A stretch of 40,929 nt of DNA, taken from contig JBGPKK010000025.1 of NCBI GenBank assembly GCA_041485905.1, positions 1-40,929 of the forward strand, given 5' to 3'. Position numbers and translations under genes: made by a program. Positions 14,784 through 23,616 of this stretch are shown one piece after another (position 1 is the first letter of the stretch; each line of letters begins with the position of its first letter). The notes beneath the pieces were generated by a model. The model ran no database searches and had not been told where the DNA came from. It worked only from the letters and a program-made list of their open reading frames with translations. This stretch comes from JAHFUI01 sp041485905 (lineage in GTDB: Bacteria > Acidobacteriota > Vicinamibacteria > Vicinamibacterales > CAVVIG01).

Positions 14784-17540
14784 TCAATCGCCAACCTTGA
14801 CCGACAACGCCGCCTGCGCGGCGGCGAGCCTGGCCACCGGAATCCGGTACGGCGAGGCGCTGACGTAGTCGAGGCCGACAGTCTCGAAAAAGTGGATCGA
14901 CGCGGAATCGCCGCCGTGCTCGCCGCAGACGCCGATCTTCAGTCCGGGCCGCGTCTTTCGGCCGAGCGTGACGCCCGTGCGGACCAGATCGCCCACGCCT
15001 TCGGTATCGATCGACGCAAACGGGTCCTTCTCGAGGATCTTCTTGTCCTGATAGATCTTCAGGAACTTCCCGGCATCGTCTCGCGAGAAGCCGAAGGTGA
15101 GCTGGGTCAGATCGTTGGTCCCGAAAGAGAAGAACTCGGCCTCGGCGGCGATCCGGTCGGCGGTCAACGCGCCGCGCGGCACCTCGATCATCGTCCCGAC
15201 GAGGTACTTGATTTTGATGCCCTGCGCTTTCATCGTTTCCCCGGCCACGCGGTTGACGATTGCCTTCTGATCGCGGAGCTCCTTCACGTCACCGACCAGC
15301 GGAATCATGATCTCGGGAATGACCTTGACCCCTTCCTTACCGAGCCGGCACGCCGCCTCGATGATCGCGCGCGTCTGCATCTCGGTAATTTCCGGATACG
15401 TGATGCCGAGACGGACGCCGCGATGTCCGAGCATGGGATTGAACTCGTGGAGCTGCTCGACCCGATGCAGAAGGGCACGCTTCCGATCGAGCTCGTCGCC
15501 GCTCTTGCCGGCCGTCTCGAGGCGCGCGATGTCGACCATCAGATCTTCGCGCTTGGGCAGAAATTCATGCAATGGGGGATCGATGGTGCGGATGGTGACC
15601 GGACAGCCTTTCATCGCCTTGAAGACGCCGTAAAAGTCGTCGCGCTGGAGCGGCAGGAGCTCGTCGAGCGCTTTGCGGCGGTCGGCCTCGTTGTCGGCGA
15701 GGATCATGCGCTGGACGATCGCGATGCGGCCTTCTCCGAAGAACATATGCTCGGTCCGGCACAACCCGATGCCCCGCGCGCCGAACGCGTACGCGATCTC
15801 CGCCTGGTCCGGCAGGTCGGCGTTGGCGCGAATGCCCATCCGGCGGAACTTGTCCGACCACGTCAGCAGCTTCTCGAACCGCTGATAAATATCCGACTTC
15901 TTCGCGGGCAGCGTACCGGCGACGACCTGCAGAATCTCACTTGGCTTCGATGCGACCTGCGCGATTTTCACTTCACCCGTGAGGCCGTCGAACGAGATGA
16001 ACTCGCCCTCCTTGACGGTCCGGCCGCCGACGCGAAACTGCTTCGCGCTCTCACTGATTTCGAGCGCGCCCGCACCAACCACCGACGGCTTGCCCATCTG
16101 ACGCCCGACGACAGCGGCGTGCGACGTCATCCCCCCGGTCGCGGTGAGAATCCCCTGGGCGACGAACATGCCGTGGATATCGTCTGGAACCGTCTCGCGG
16201 CGCACGAGAATCACCTGCCTGCCCTTCTGCGTCCATTCAACCGCGGAATCCGCCGAGAACACGACCTGTCCGCTCGCCGCGCCCGGCGAGGCAGGGAGCC
16301 CCGTGGTCGCCGTCGGAATCTTCTCCCACTCGTCGGGATCGAATCCCGGCGCGAGGAGCTGATTGAGCGCTTCGGGATCGACGAGCAGGATGGCCTCTTT
16401 CGGCGTGACCAATTTCTCGTCCGCCATGTCTGTCGCGATGACGACGGCGGCGTATCCTGTCCGCTTGCCGCTCCGCGTCTGCAGCATGAACAGCCGCTCG
16501 TCCTGGATGGTGAATTCGAAATCCTGGACATCCTTGTAGTGCTTCTCCAGTCTGGTCGTGATCTCCCGCAACTGCTTGTAGGCCTTCGGCAGCACCTGCT
16601 CGAGCTCCCGAATCGGCTGCGGCGTGCGGACGCCGGAGACCACGTCCTCGCCCTGCGCGTTGACGAGAAACTCGCCGTAGAACTCCTTCTTGCCGGTCGC
16701 AGGGCTCCTGGTGAAGCCGACGCCGGTCGCCGACCGATCGCCGGTGTTGCCGAAGACCATCATCTGCACGTTCACCGCGGTGCCGATGTGATCGGGGATG
16801 TCGTAGATGCGGCGGTATTCCTGCGCGCGCGGATTCATCCACGACCGGAAGACGGCATCGCGCGACATCTTCAGCTGCTGGCGCGGATCCTGTGGAAACG
16901 ATCGCCCGGTGCGCCGCTGCACGACTTGCTGGTACCGCTCGACGACTTCGCGCAGCGCCTGCTCGTCGAGATCGGTGTCCAGCTTCGTGTGGCGCGTGCT
17001 CTTGACGGCCTCGAACTCGTGCTCGAAGACGTCTTTCGGGATCTCGAGCACGACATTCCCGAACATCTGGATGAAGCGGCGGTAACTGTCGAACGCGAAG
17101 CGGCCGTTCTGGGTCTGCCCCTTCAAGCCTTCGACGGCATCGTCGTTCAACCCGAGGTTGAGGATCGTGTCCATCATGCCGGGCATCGAGAACTTCGCGC
17201 CGGAGCGGACCGACACGAGCAGCGGGTTCTCGTTCGAGCCCAGCATGACGCCGGCGGCCCTCTCGAGCTTTTTCACGTTGTCGGCGATCTCCCGATCGAT
17301 GCCGGCGGGAATCTTCGCCTTCTGCTGGTAATAGATGTTGCAGACTTCCGTGGAGATCGTGAAGCCGGGCGGCACGGGCAGGCCGGCGTTGGTCATCTCG
17401 GCCAGCCCGGAGCCTTTGCCGCCGAGCAGATCCTTCATGTTGCGGTTGCCGTCGGCCTTGCCGTTGCCGAAGAAGTAGACATACTTCTTCGTCTTGCCGG
17501 ACGTCTTAACGGCTTTCTTCGCTGTGGATCGCTTTGACAT
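14784..17540 (-). CDS. ppdK: Pyruvate, phosphate dikinase
   Basis: Interconverts pyruvate + ATP + Pi with phosphoenolpyruvate + AMP + PPi, used in gluconeogenesis or PPi-dependent glycolysis. The 918 residues cover all domains: N-terminal nucleotide-binding domain (KYVYFFGNGKADG near 19; LLGGKGSGLAEM, 38-49; FSMPGMMDTILNLG), the phosphohistidine domain with GGMTSHAAVVGR (469-480, catalytic His474 and regulatory Thr472), and the C-terminal PEP/pyruvate barrel with GLCRTEHMF and CGEHGGD (catalytic Cys872). The first 18 residues are a Lys/Ser/Thr-rich extension. It lies between glyS (38 bases upstream) and mutL, in the same orientation. No regulatory-kinase gene (PDRP) is visible nearby. Confidence 0.98.
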   Translation of the reverse strand: MSKRSTAKKAVKTSGKTKKYVYFFGNGKADGNRNMKDLLGGKGSGLAEMTNAGLPVPPGFTISTEVCNIYYQQKAKIPAGIDREIADNVKKLERAAGVMLGSNENPLLVSVRSGAKFSMPGMMDTILNLGLNDDAVEGLKGQTQNGRFAFDSYRRFIQMFGNVVLEIPKDVFEHEFEAVKSTRHTKLDTDLDEQALREVVERYQQVVQRRTGRSFPQDPRQQLKMSRDAVFRSWMNPRAQEYRRIYDIPDHIGTAVNVQMMVFGNTGDRSATGVGFTRSPATGKKEFYGEFLVNAQGEDVVSGVRTPQPIRELEQVLPKAYKQLREITTRLEKHYKDVQDFEFTIQDERLFMLQTRSGKRTGYAAVVIATDMADEKLVTPKEAILLVDPEALNQLLAPGFDPDEWEKIPTATTGLPASPGAASGQVVFSADSAVEWTQKGRQVILVRRETVPDDIHGMFVAQGILTATGGMTSHAAVVGRQMGKPSVVGAGALEISESAKQFRVGGRTVKEGEFISFDGLTGEVKIAQVASKPSEILQVVAGTLPAKKSDIYQRFEKLLTWSDKFRRMGIRANADLPDQAEIAYAFGARGIGLCRTEHMFFGEGRIAIVQRMILADNEADRRKALDELLPLQRDDFYGVFKAMKGCPVTIRTIDPPLHEFLPKREDLMVDIARLETAGKSGDELDRKRALLHRVEQLHEFNPMLGHRGVRLGITYPEITEMQTRAIIEAACRLGKEGVKVIPEIMIPLVGDVKELRDQKAIVNRVAGETMKAQGIKIKYLVGTMIEVPRGALTADRIAAEAEFFSFGTNDLTQLTFGFSRDDAGKFLKIYQDKKILEKDPFASIDTEGVGDLVRTGVTLGRKTRPGLKIGVCGEHGGDSASIHFFETVGLDYVSASPYRIPVARLAAAQAALSVKVGD

Positions 17541-17578
17541 TAGTAAATGACTCCCTCGTACGTGGCGTTCCGGCTCCT

Positions 17579-19801
17579 CTAGCCGGGCTGCCCGGACTCT
17601 GGCGCTATCTCTGAGATATCCGCAATGTTCAAAATTGTCCGTCGAAGCGCGGCCAACAGAGCCAACCGGGCGCTCCGTATTTCCTGATCGTCAGCCATCA
17701 CGAGGACGTCGACGAAAAATCGGTCGACGGATCCTCGAAGCGTCCCCAGTTCACGGATGGCATCCCCGAACCGTTCGTGCGTCACCGCGGCTGTAATCGA
17801 TGGCGACCGGGCCAGGAGCTCTTTCAGCAGGGCCATTTCTGCGGGCTCGACGAGCCTGGACTGGGCGTCCTCGGTCAGCGCGCCATCGAAATCCTTCGTG
17901 ATGTTTTTCACGCGCTTGAACAGCATCGCGAGCGATTCGAACTCAGGCGACGTCCGGGCCTGCGCAAGCGCTTCGATCCGGCGCAGTGCATTGTGGGGCC
18001 GCTTCCACCAGCTCGGCACAACCGCTCGGATTTCATCGGCACGAAATCCACGACGTTCGAACACATGCATTTCACGCTCGACGAGAAATTCCGCGAGCGC
18101 GCGCTGCCACGAATCTGCCGAGACTCCAGTCGGGCCATAGCCCGCACGAGCCTGCTCGATCATTTCAGGGAGGCCCGCCGGCATCTTGGCGGACGACAGG
18201 GTTGAGAAGTCCGCAAGAATCTTGACCACGCCTTGTGCAGCTCTCCGCAAGCCGTACGGATCCCGCGATCCGGTGGGCTTCTCCCCCGCCGCAAACAGAC
18301 CGACGATGGTGTCGATCTTGTCGGCGAGCGAGACGGCGGCCCAGGCGACTGCGGCCGTTCCAAGCTGCGCGCGCGTGGGAGGAGCAGCGGGCTCGACGCC
18401 AATCGGAAGATAGTGGAAGTAGATCGCCTTCCAGACTGCTTCCGGCAGTCCTTCTTCGCGGGCGTAAATCCCACCCATGGTTCCCTGCAGCTCGGTCAGT
18501 TCGCGGACCATGTCGGTCGTGAGATCGGCCTTCGCCAGCCTCGCGGCTTTGGCCGCCTGCGCCGCCACGTCGGCTGAGGCGCCGAACGCCTCCCGGGCGA
18601 TCCACTCAGCGAGCCGCTCGATTCGTTCGGCTTTCTCCTTGTACGTCCCAAGCTTCTTATGAAACAGCAGCGTGGACAGCCGCTCGATTCTGGACTCGAG
18701 CGTCGACCGCCGATCGGCTTCCCAGAAGAACATCGCGTCGCGCAGGCGCGCGGTGACGACCCGCTCGGCGTTGCGGGCGATGGTGCGTTCGTTGTCCGGC
18801 TCGGTATTGATCACGGCGAGGAACGCCGGCTTCAGCTTCCCGTCCTCGCCTTCGACCGGGAAGTAGTGCTGGTGATGGATGAGCGTGGTCGTCAGCACTT
18901 CGTCGGGCAGCACATCGGTGAATTCGGACGCAAAGGTTCCCGCGATGACGGACGGATACTCGACCAAATCGGGCACTTCCTCGAGCAGGACGGCATCGCT
19001 GTGTACCGCGCGGCTGACACGGCCTTTGAGGCGGAGCGCCTTGGCGTCGAGCTCGCGCGCGATCTTGTTGTGCCGCTCGCCGCGCTCGAGGATGACGAAG
19101 TTCTCGAGCAGCCTCGCCCGATACTCGTCGAACGTCCGCACCTTGATCGCGCGTCCGGAGCGCCCGCTGGTCGTCAGGAACCGGTGACCGTACGTCAGCG
19201 CTCCCGAATTGACATCCTGGACCTGACCGGTCTGCGCCGCGGACGTCCGGCTGATCGTAAATGGCACAACGCGGCCGCCGTACAAGAACAGAATCCAGCG
19301 GATGGGCCGGCCGAAGAGCAGGTCGCCGCCCCCGTCGTCGAGCGTGGCGTCCCAGCGCATCAGCTTGGGGAACGACAGTCCACGGAGCGTGCCGCGAAGT
19401 ATGTCGGGCAGCACATCGACCGTGGTTTTGCCGCGTTGCTTGCGGCGACATGCCAGGTATTCGCCCTTCGGCGTGGTGACGCGCTCGAGCGCGGAGACCT
19501 CGACTCCCTGCTTCGCGGCAAACCCGCTCGCGGCTGGCGTGGGGGTGCCGTCCGCCTTGAAGCTCGCGGAGACCGGAGGTCCGTTGACCAGCTCCTCGAG
19601 GTCGGTCTGCCGCTCGGGCACGCGGCCCACGCGGACGGCGAGGCGGCGCGGCGTGCTGAAGGTATCCACGGGCGACTCCGCCGGCAGTCGGTGGTCGCGC
19701 AACTGGGCCGCGACAATTTCGCCGATCTGGTTCGTCAGCGCCGGGAGCCATCCGGCGGGCAGCTCTTCGCAGCCGATCTCGAGGAGCAGTTCGCGGTCCA
19801 C
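17579..19801 (-). CDS. glyS: Glycyl-tRNA synthetase beta subunit
   Basis: The large subunit of the bacterial alpha2-beta2 glycyl-tRNA synthetase, which recognises and binds tRNA-Gly. The GTG at 19801, one base after the glyQ stop, is the preferred start: it gives MDRELLLEIGCEELPAGWLP, the classic beginning of GlyS. The resulting 740 residues fit the family (about 690-700) with small extras. Conserved stretches are MRWDATLDDGGGDLLFGRPIRWIL, VNSGALTYGHRF and LLEEVPDLVEYP in the N-terminal half, AKADLTTDMVRELTELQGTMGGIYA (HD-like region), ADKIDTIVGLFA..GEKPTGSRDPYGLRR, and a C-terminal anticodon-binding domain. It is translated with glyQ as one unit. Confidence 0.96.
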   Translation of the reverse strand: MDRELLLEIGCEELPAGWLPALTNQIGEIVAAQLRDHRLPAESPVDTFSTPRRLAVRVGRVPERQTDLEELVNGPPVSASFKADGTPTPAASGFAAKQGVEVSALERVTTPKGEYLACRRKQRGKTTVDVLPDILRGTLRGLSFPKLMRWDATLDDGGGDLLFGRPIRWILFLYGGRVVPFTISRTSAAQTGQVQDVNSGALTYGHRFLTTSGRSGRAIKVRTFDEYRARLLENFVILERGERHNKIARELDAKALRLKGRVSRAVHSDAVLLEEVPDLVEYPSVIAGTFASEFTDVLPDEVLTTTLIHHQHYFPVEGEDGKLKPAFLAVINTEPDNERTIARNAERVVTARLRDAMFFWEADRRSTLESRIERLSTLLFHKKLGTYKEKAERIERLAEWIAREAFGASADVAAQAAKAARLAKADLTTDMVRELTELQGTMGGIYAREEGLPEAVWKAIYFHYLPIGVEPAAPPTRAQLGTAAVAWAAVSLADKIDTIVGLFAAGEKPTGSRDPYGLRRAAQGVVKILADFSTLSSAKMPAGLPEMIEQARAGYGPTGVSADSWQRALAEFLVEREMHVFERRGFRADEIRAVVPSWWKRPHNALRRIEALAQARTSPEFESLAMLFKRVKNITKDFDGALTEDAQSRLVEPAEMALLKELLARSPSITAAVTHERFGDAIRELGTLRGSVDRFFVDVLVMADDQEIRSARLALLAALRRTILNIADISEIAPESGQPG

Positions 19802-19802
19802 G

Positions 19803-20678
19803 TCAGGCCATCGCTTCCGGCTGCGTCTCCTGGACGTAAGCGCTCGCGATGCCGACGGCAAGCTGTCGCACGCGCAAGATGTAAGCGGTTCGTTCGGTTA
19901 CGCCGATGCTGTTGCTCGCATCGAGGATGTTGAACAGATGGGAACACTTGAGGCAGTGCTCGAGCGCGGGCCAGACCAGCCCGGACTTCAGCAGCGCTTC
20001 GGTGAAGTGATAGTTGCGCTCGAACATGTCGCGATGGAACGCCGCGAACTCGCCCGGCGGCAGGTCGACTTGGCCGAACACGTACTTCGACTGCTCGACC
20101 TCCTCGCGGAAGCGGATGTCGCGGTACGAGACCCCGGCGCCCCACTCCAGGTCGAACACGTTGTCGACCCGCTGCAGCACCATCGCAATGCGCTCGAGCC
20201 CGTAGGTCAGTTCAGCGGCAATCGGCGCGAGCTCGAGGCCGCCGGCCTGCTGGAAATAGGTGAACTGGGAGATCTCCATCCCATCGAACATGACCTGCCA
20301 GCCGATGCCCCACGCACCGAGCGTCGGCGACTCCCAGTTGTCCTCCTCGAAGCGGATGTCGTGCTGCCGCGGGTTGATACCGCAGGCCTCGAGGCTGTCG
20401 AGATAGATCTGCTGCACTTCGTCGGGAGCCGGCTTCAGCACGACTTGAAACTGATGGTGCTTGAACAGCCGATTCGGGTTCTCGCCGAATCGCGCATCGG
20501 CCGGGCGCCGCGCCGGCTGCACGTACGCGACGCTCCAATGGGCCGGTCCCAGCACGCGCAGGAACGTTTCCGGATGCATGGTGCCGGCGCCGACCTCGAG
20601 GTCGAGCGGTTGCTGCAGCGTGCACCCGCGCGAGACCCAGAACTCGGACAGCTTCAGGATCAGACCTTGGAACGTCAT
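19803..20678 (-). CDS. glyQ: Glycyl-tRNA synthetase alpha subunit
   Basis: The catalytic class II subunit that activates glycine. The ATG at 20678 overlaps the recO stop (ATGA) and gives MTFQGLILKLSEFWVSRGCT, the standard GlyQ start; 291 residues is the usual length. Highly conserved family sequence runs throughout: QPLDLEVGAGTMHPETFLR, EPWSVAYVQPARRP-type (here GPAHWSVAYVQPARRPAD), NPNRLFKHHQFQVVLKP, FEEDNWESPTLGAWGIGWQV, DGMEISQFTYFQQ and ELTYGLERIAMVLQ (motif 3). glyS follows after a single base. Both are in the era-recO run, a common neighbour arrangement. Confidence 0.98.
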   Translation of the reverse strand: MTFQGLILKLSEFWVSRGCTLQQPLDLEVGAGTMHPETFLRVLGPAHWSVAYVQPARRPADARFGENPNRLFKHHQFQVVLKPAPDEVQQIYLDSLEACGINPRQHDIRFEEDNWESPTLGAWGIGWQVMFDGMEISQFTYFQQAGGLELAPIAAELTYGLERIAMVLQRVDNVFDLEWGAGVSYRDIRFREEVEQSKYVFGQVDLPPGEFAAFHRDMFERNYHFTEALLKSGLVWPALEHCLKCSHLFNILDASNSIGVTERTAYILRVRQLAVGIASAYVQETQPEAMA

Positions 20679-21316
20679 CGCCTCATTTCTCTCAGCACGC
20701 GCGCCGATTTGAGATCCTTTTCCAGATGCATGGCGATCAGCGTCCGGTGCGCCGCCTCGATCTCGCGCAAGGCGTCGCTCGACACACTCAACTGTCCGAG
20801 CGCGAAGGGACTGCACGTGCGCGCGGCCAGGAGAAACGCTCTCGCGTCCGCCGAGATCCGGTCGTCCAGCTCGTACACGCCCTGCAGCCGCAGCAGCCAG
20901 TACTCGAAATACCGCGCCAGCCGCTCGATGGGCACGCCCTCGGCCATGGCCTCGACCATCGACGTGCCCAGTCGGAACAGCGGCTCGTTCGGGTCGGCCT
21001 CCTGGGCCCATTCGTCGATCAGTTCGGCGAAATAGCCGACGTAGCCGAGCGCGTCGCCGTCGACGGCAGACATCGGGGACCTGGTCTGCTCGACGTAATC
21101 GACCCGGACCAGATCCCGCCGCTCGCGCTCGAGGTACGCGATGCGGCCGCACGTGAGCGGTTCCAGCGCGCCGCCGAAACGCCGGCGGCTCTGCCGCGCG
21201 TTCCTGGCCACCCCGCGCTTCTTGCCGCGGTCGCGCGTCAGGAATACGACGATGCGATCGGACTCACCGAGCTTGTAACAGCGCAGGATCAACGCGTCGG
21301 TGGTGTACAGCGGCAT
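20675..21316 (-). CDS. recO: DNA repair protein RecO
   Basis: Loads RecA on single-stranded gaps together with RecR. 213 residues with an N-terminal OB fold: MPLYTTDALILRCYKLGESDRIVVFLTRDRGKKRGVARNARQ-type sequence is the classic start, including the basic KKRGVARNARQSRRRF DNA-binding segment. The C-terminal helical domain is shorter than in most RecO proteins (about 240 residues), and the four-cysteine zinc site seen in many homologues is absent: only Cys166 remains near that place. This is also the case in some other bacteria, so the protein may still work. It is separated from era by a gap holding two palindromic repeats, and overlaps glyQ by four bases. Confidence 0.9.
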   Translation of the reverse strand: MPLYTTDALILRCYKLGESDRIVVFLTRDRGKKRGVARNARQSRRRFGGALEPLTCGRIAYLERERRDLVRVDYVEQTRSPMSAVDGDALGYVGYFAELIDEWAQEADPNEPLFRLGTSMVEAMAEGVPIERLARYFEYWLLRLQGVYELDDRISADARAFLLAARTCSPFALGQLSVSSDALREIEAAHRTLIAMHLEKDLKSARVLREMRR

Positions 21317-21346
21317 GCGGAGGGCAAGCGCTTCAAGTTATCACAC

Positions 21347-21402
21347 GGCGGACCCAATAGGGTCCGCCCTACGTACGTAGGCCGGGCCTTATCAGGCCCG
21401 GC
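21347..21402. repeat. Two palindromic repeats between era and recO (family B copy 2 plus a second hairpin)
   Basis: The first element (21347-21372) is family B: a 9-bp stem, GGCGGACCC/GGGTCCGCC, with loop AATA. The second (21381-21402) is a 9-bp stem GCCGGGCCT/AGGCCCGGC with loop TATC and starts two bases after the era stop codon on the minus strand. ACGTACGTAG lies between them. Neither has a T-run, so they are not typical intrinsic terminators but could stabilise mRNA ends. Confidence 0.85.
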
Positions 21403-21404
21403 GA

Positions 21405-22310
21405 TCACTCGCGTCTGTTCAGGCCGATCTCGCCCAGGATCCGCTCGTCCTCGCGCCATTCGGATTTCACGCGGACGTGGAGGTCGAGAAATATGCGCAC
21501 TCCGAAAAACCGTTCGAGCTCTTCGCGGGCCGCTGTGCCGATCCGCTTGATCATGTCGCCGCCCTTGCCGATCACAATCGGCTTCTGCGATTCACGGTCG
21601 ACCACGATCGTGCAATACAGCCGCATGATCGATGGCTTCTGGTCGGCGTCCTCGGAAGCTTCTTCGAACCGATCGATGATGACGGCGCTCGAAAACGGGA
21701 TCTCGGCGTGGGTGAACTGCAGCAGCTTCTCCCGGACGATCTCGGCCGCAAAGAAGCGCTCGGGCTGATCGGTGAGGTAGTCGTCCGGATAGAGCCGCTC
21801 GCCCTCCGGCAGTCGATCGATGATCGCCCGCTCCAGCCGGTCCACGTTGTCGCCGGTCGCCGCCGAGATCGGCACGATCTCCGCGAACCGGGCCAGCTTC
21901 GAGTACTCGTCCATGATCGGCAGCAGCCGCGACTTCCTGATCAGATCGATCTTGTTGAGGATCAGGAAGACCGGCGCGGTGACGTTCTTCACAAGATCGA
22001 GCATGAAGTCGTCGCCTTTGCCGTGGCGCTCGCTCGCGTCTACGACCAATCCGAGCACGTCCACATCACGAATCGTGTCGACGGCCGTGTTGACCATCCG
22101 CACGTTCATCCGGTGCAAGGGACGGTGGATGCCCGGCGTATCGAGAAACACGACCTGCGCGTCCGGGTAATTGCGCACGCCAAGAATCCGCGTCCGCGTC
22201 GTCTGCGGCTTGTCCGACACGATGGCGAGCTTCGTCCCGACGAGTCGATTGAGAAGCGTCGACTTGCCGGCATTGGGACGGCCGATGAGGGAGACCGAGC
22301 CGGATTTCAT
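21405..22310 (-). CDS. era: GTPase Era
   Basis: An essential GTPase that binds the 3' end of 16S rRNA and helps assemble the 30S subunit. 301 residues, the standard length. G1 GRPNAGKST (10-18), G2 around TTRTRILG, G3 DTPG (57-60), G4 NKID (119-122) and G5 near ISAATGDN are all present. The C-terminal KH domain has QKPIVIGKGGDMIKRIGT and the usual ending FLDLHVRVKSEWREDERIL. It lies downstream of the CNNM/CorC gene and upstream of recO, the classical ybeY-cnnM-era-recO order. The 40 bases before the start are one arm of a 60-base palindrome. Confidence 0.98.
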   Translation of the reverse strand: MKSGSVSLIGRPNAGKSTLLNRLVGTKLAIVSDKPQTTRTRILGVRNYPDAQVVFLDTPGIHRPLHRMNVRMVNTAVDTIRDVDVLGLVVDASERHGKGDDFMLDLVKNVTAPVFLILNKIDLIRKSRLLPIMDEYSKLARFAEIVPISAATGDNVDRLERAIIDRLPEGERLYPDDYLTDQPERFFAAEIVREKLLQFTHAEIPFSSAVIIDRFEEASEDADQKPSIMRLYCTIVVDRESQKPIVIGKGGDMIKRIGTAAREELERFFGVRIFLDLHVRVKSEWREDERILGEIGLNRRE

Positions 22311-22320
22311 GAAGGTCTTC

Positions 22321-22380
22321 GAAGTCTCGAGTCTCGAGTCTGAAGGCTCATCAGGCTTGAGACCTCAGACTTGAGACTTC
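22321..22380. repeat. 60-bp imperfect palindrome with 7-base period, centred on the CNNM gene stop
   Basis: Two 30-base arms (22321-22350 and 22351-22380) are inverted copies with 23 of 30 positions matching. Each arm has a heptamer rhythm (GAAGTCT CGAGTCT CGAGTCT, and CTTGAGA CCTCAGA CTTGAGA). The stop codon of the CNNM/CorC gene (22351-22353) sits exactly on the axis, and the right arm encodes its last residues (EVSSLRSQA). The left arm lies just upstream of the era start. Confidence 0.85.
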
Positions 22381-23616
22381 GTCGCCATCCTCGGTCCGTG
22401 CGATTCTCACCTTGTTGACGCGGCGCCGCTCGGCGTCGAGCACCTCGACCGACAGCCCGTCAACGTCGAACCGCTCGCCCACGGTCGGCACGCGCCCCAG
22501 GTGGGACATCAGATAGCCGCCGACAGTTTCGAATCCGGCCCGGTCGATCTGGACATTCAAGCGCTGCACCACCTCGTCGATGTCGACTTTTCCACTGAAC
22601 ACGAACCGCCCGTTGCCTTCGTCGACGATCCGCTCCGACTCGACGTCGTACTCGTCGCGGATCTCGCCGACGATCTCCTCGAGCAGATCCTCGATCGTCA
22701 CGAGACCGGCCGTGCCGCCGTACTCGTCGACCACAATGGCGCACTGCGTCTGCTGGCGCTGAAACTGCTTCAACAGCTCCGGCACGCGCTTGGTCTCCGG
22801 CACGACGACCGCCGGACGCACGAAGGCCGCAAGCGACCGGCCGTCGTCGCCGGAGTCCAGCAGGACCAGGTCTTTGATGAAGACGAAGCCGGCGATGTTG
22901 TCGAGGCTCTCTTTGTAGACCGGAAAGCGCGAGTACTCCTGCTCTCGAAAGAGCGCCCGGAGGTTGCCGATGGTCGCCGTCTCGGCGATCGCCACGATAT
23001 CGGGCCGCGGCGTCATGACCTCGCGGACCAGGGTGTCGCCGAAGTCGACGATGCTCTGCAGCAGACGCCGCTCCTCGCCCTCGATGAGGCCCTCCTGCTC
23101 GGCCCCTTCGATGTACGCCTTGGCGGCCTCGTTGGCGTCCTGCGCCACTTCGTCCGGCGTCGACGGCGGGCCCTGCTCCCGCTTTCTCGCGGCCACCCTC
23201 CGGGCGACGAACCGGGCGATCGGTCCGAACGCGTTCGCGACCGGCGCAAACGAGGGCAGCAGCAGCTCGAGGACGTGCTCGGGATCGCGGACGACGATCG
23301 CGATCGGCAACACCAGCTCGCAGATGATCACGAACGCCGCCACGCTGAGCACGACGATCGTGACCGTGTGCGCGCCTTCAATCCCGAACGCCCGCGCCAG
23401 CAGCGCCGTGGCCGTGGCGGTGACGAGGCCGAGCAGAAAGCGCACGGGCACGAAGAGGAGCAGCGGATCGTCCAGATACGCGCCGAGCGCGCCGGGGCGA
23501 TCGCTTCGCTCGGCGATGAGCCGGAGCGACAGCCGCATGAGCGCGCTGAACGCGGCCTCGATCGCGCCGAGGTACACGGCGGCGCACGCCAGCAGGAAGA
23601 TGGAGAGCGGAATCAT
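22351..23616 (-). CDS. CNNM/CorC-family transporter-like protein (CBS pair, hemolysin C type)
   Basis: 421 residues. An N-terminal CNNM/DUF21 membrane domain (helices at about 1-22, 50-75, 85-108) is followed by a linker and a CBS-domain pair (about 195-320) starting REVMTPRPDIVAI and including EYSRFPVYKESLDNIAGFVFIKDL and CAIVVDEYGGTAGLVTIEDLLEEIVGEI. A C-terminal CorC/HlyC transporter-associated domain follows (about 330-410). Such proteins are linked to Mg/Co efflux or to sodium-coupled magnesium export. The start ATG overlaps the ybeY stop (ATGA). The last nine residues are encoded by a palindromic heptamer array and are probably not part of the conserved fold. Confidence 0.93.
   Translation of the reverse strand: MIPLSIFLLACAAVYLGAIEAAFSALMRLSLRLIAERSDRPGALGAYLDDPLLLFVPVRFLLGLVTATATALLARAFGIEGAHTVTIVVLSVAAFVIICELVLPIAIVVRDPEHVLELLLPSFAPVANAFGPIARFVARRVAARKREQGPPSTPDEVAQDANEAAKAYIEGAEQEGLIEGEERRLLQSIVDFGDTLVREVMTPRPDIVAIAETATIGNLRALFREQEYSRFPVYKESLDNIAGFVFIKDLVLLDSGDDGRSLAAFVRPAVVVPETKRVPELLKQFQRQQTQCAIVVDEYGGTAGLVTIEDLLEEIVGEIRDEYDVESERIVDEGNGRFVFSGKVDIDEVVQRLNVQIDRAGFETVGGYLMSHLGRVPTVGERFDVDGLSVEVLDAERRRVNKVRIARTEDGDEVSSLRSQA

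Noticed and set aside
13404..17537. A 1377-codon open frame on the plus strand opposite mutL and ppdK
   Set aside because: It is the antisense shadow of two strongly conserved genes in high-GC DNA; its translation is Arg/Asp/His-rich with no recognisable domain.
20675..21316. RecO judged to be truncated because it is short and lacks the four-cysteine zinc site
   Set aside because: The N-terminal OB fold is complete, the stop is coupled to glyQ, and zinc-free RecO proteins are known; it is treated as functional.
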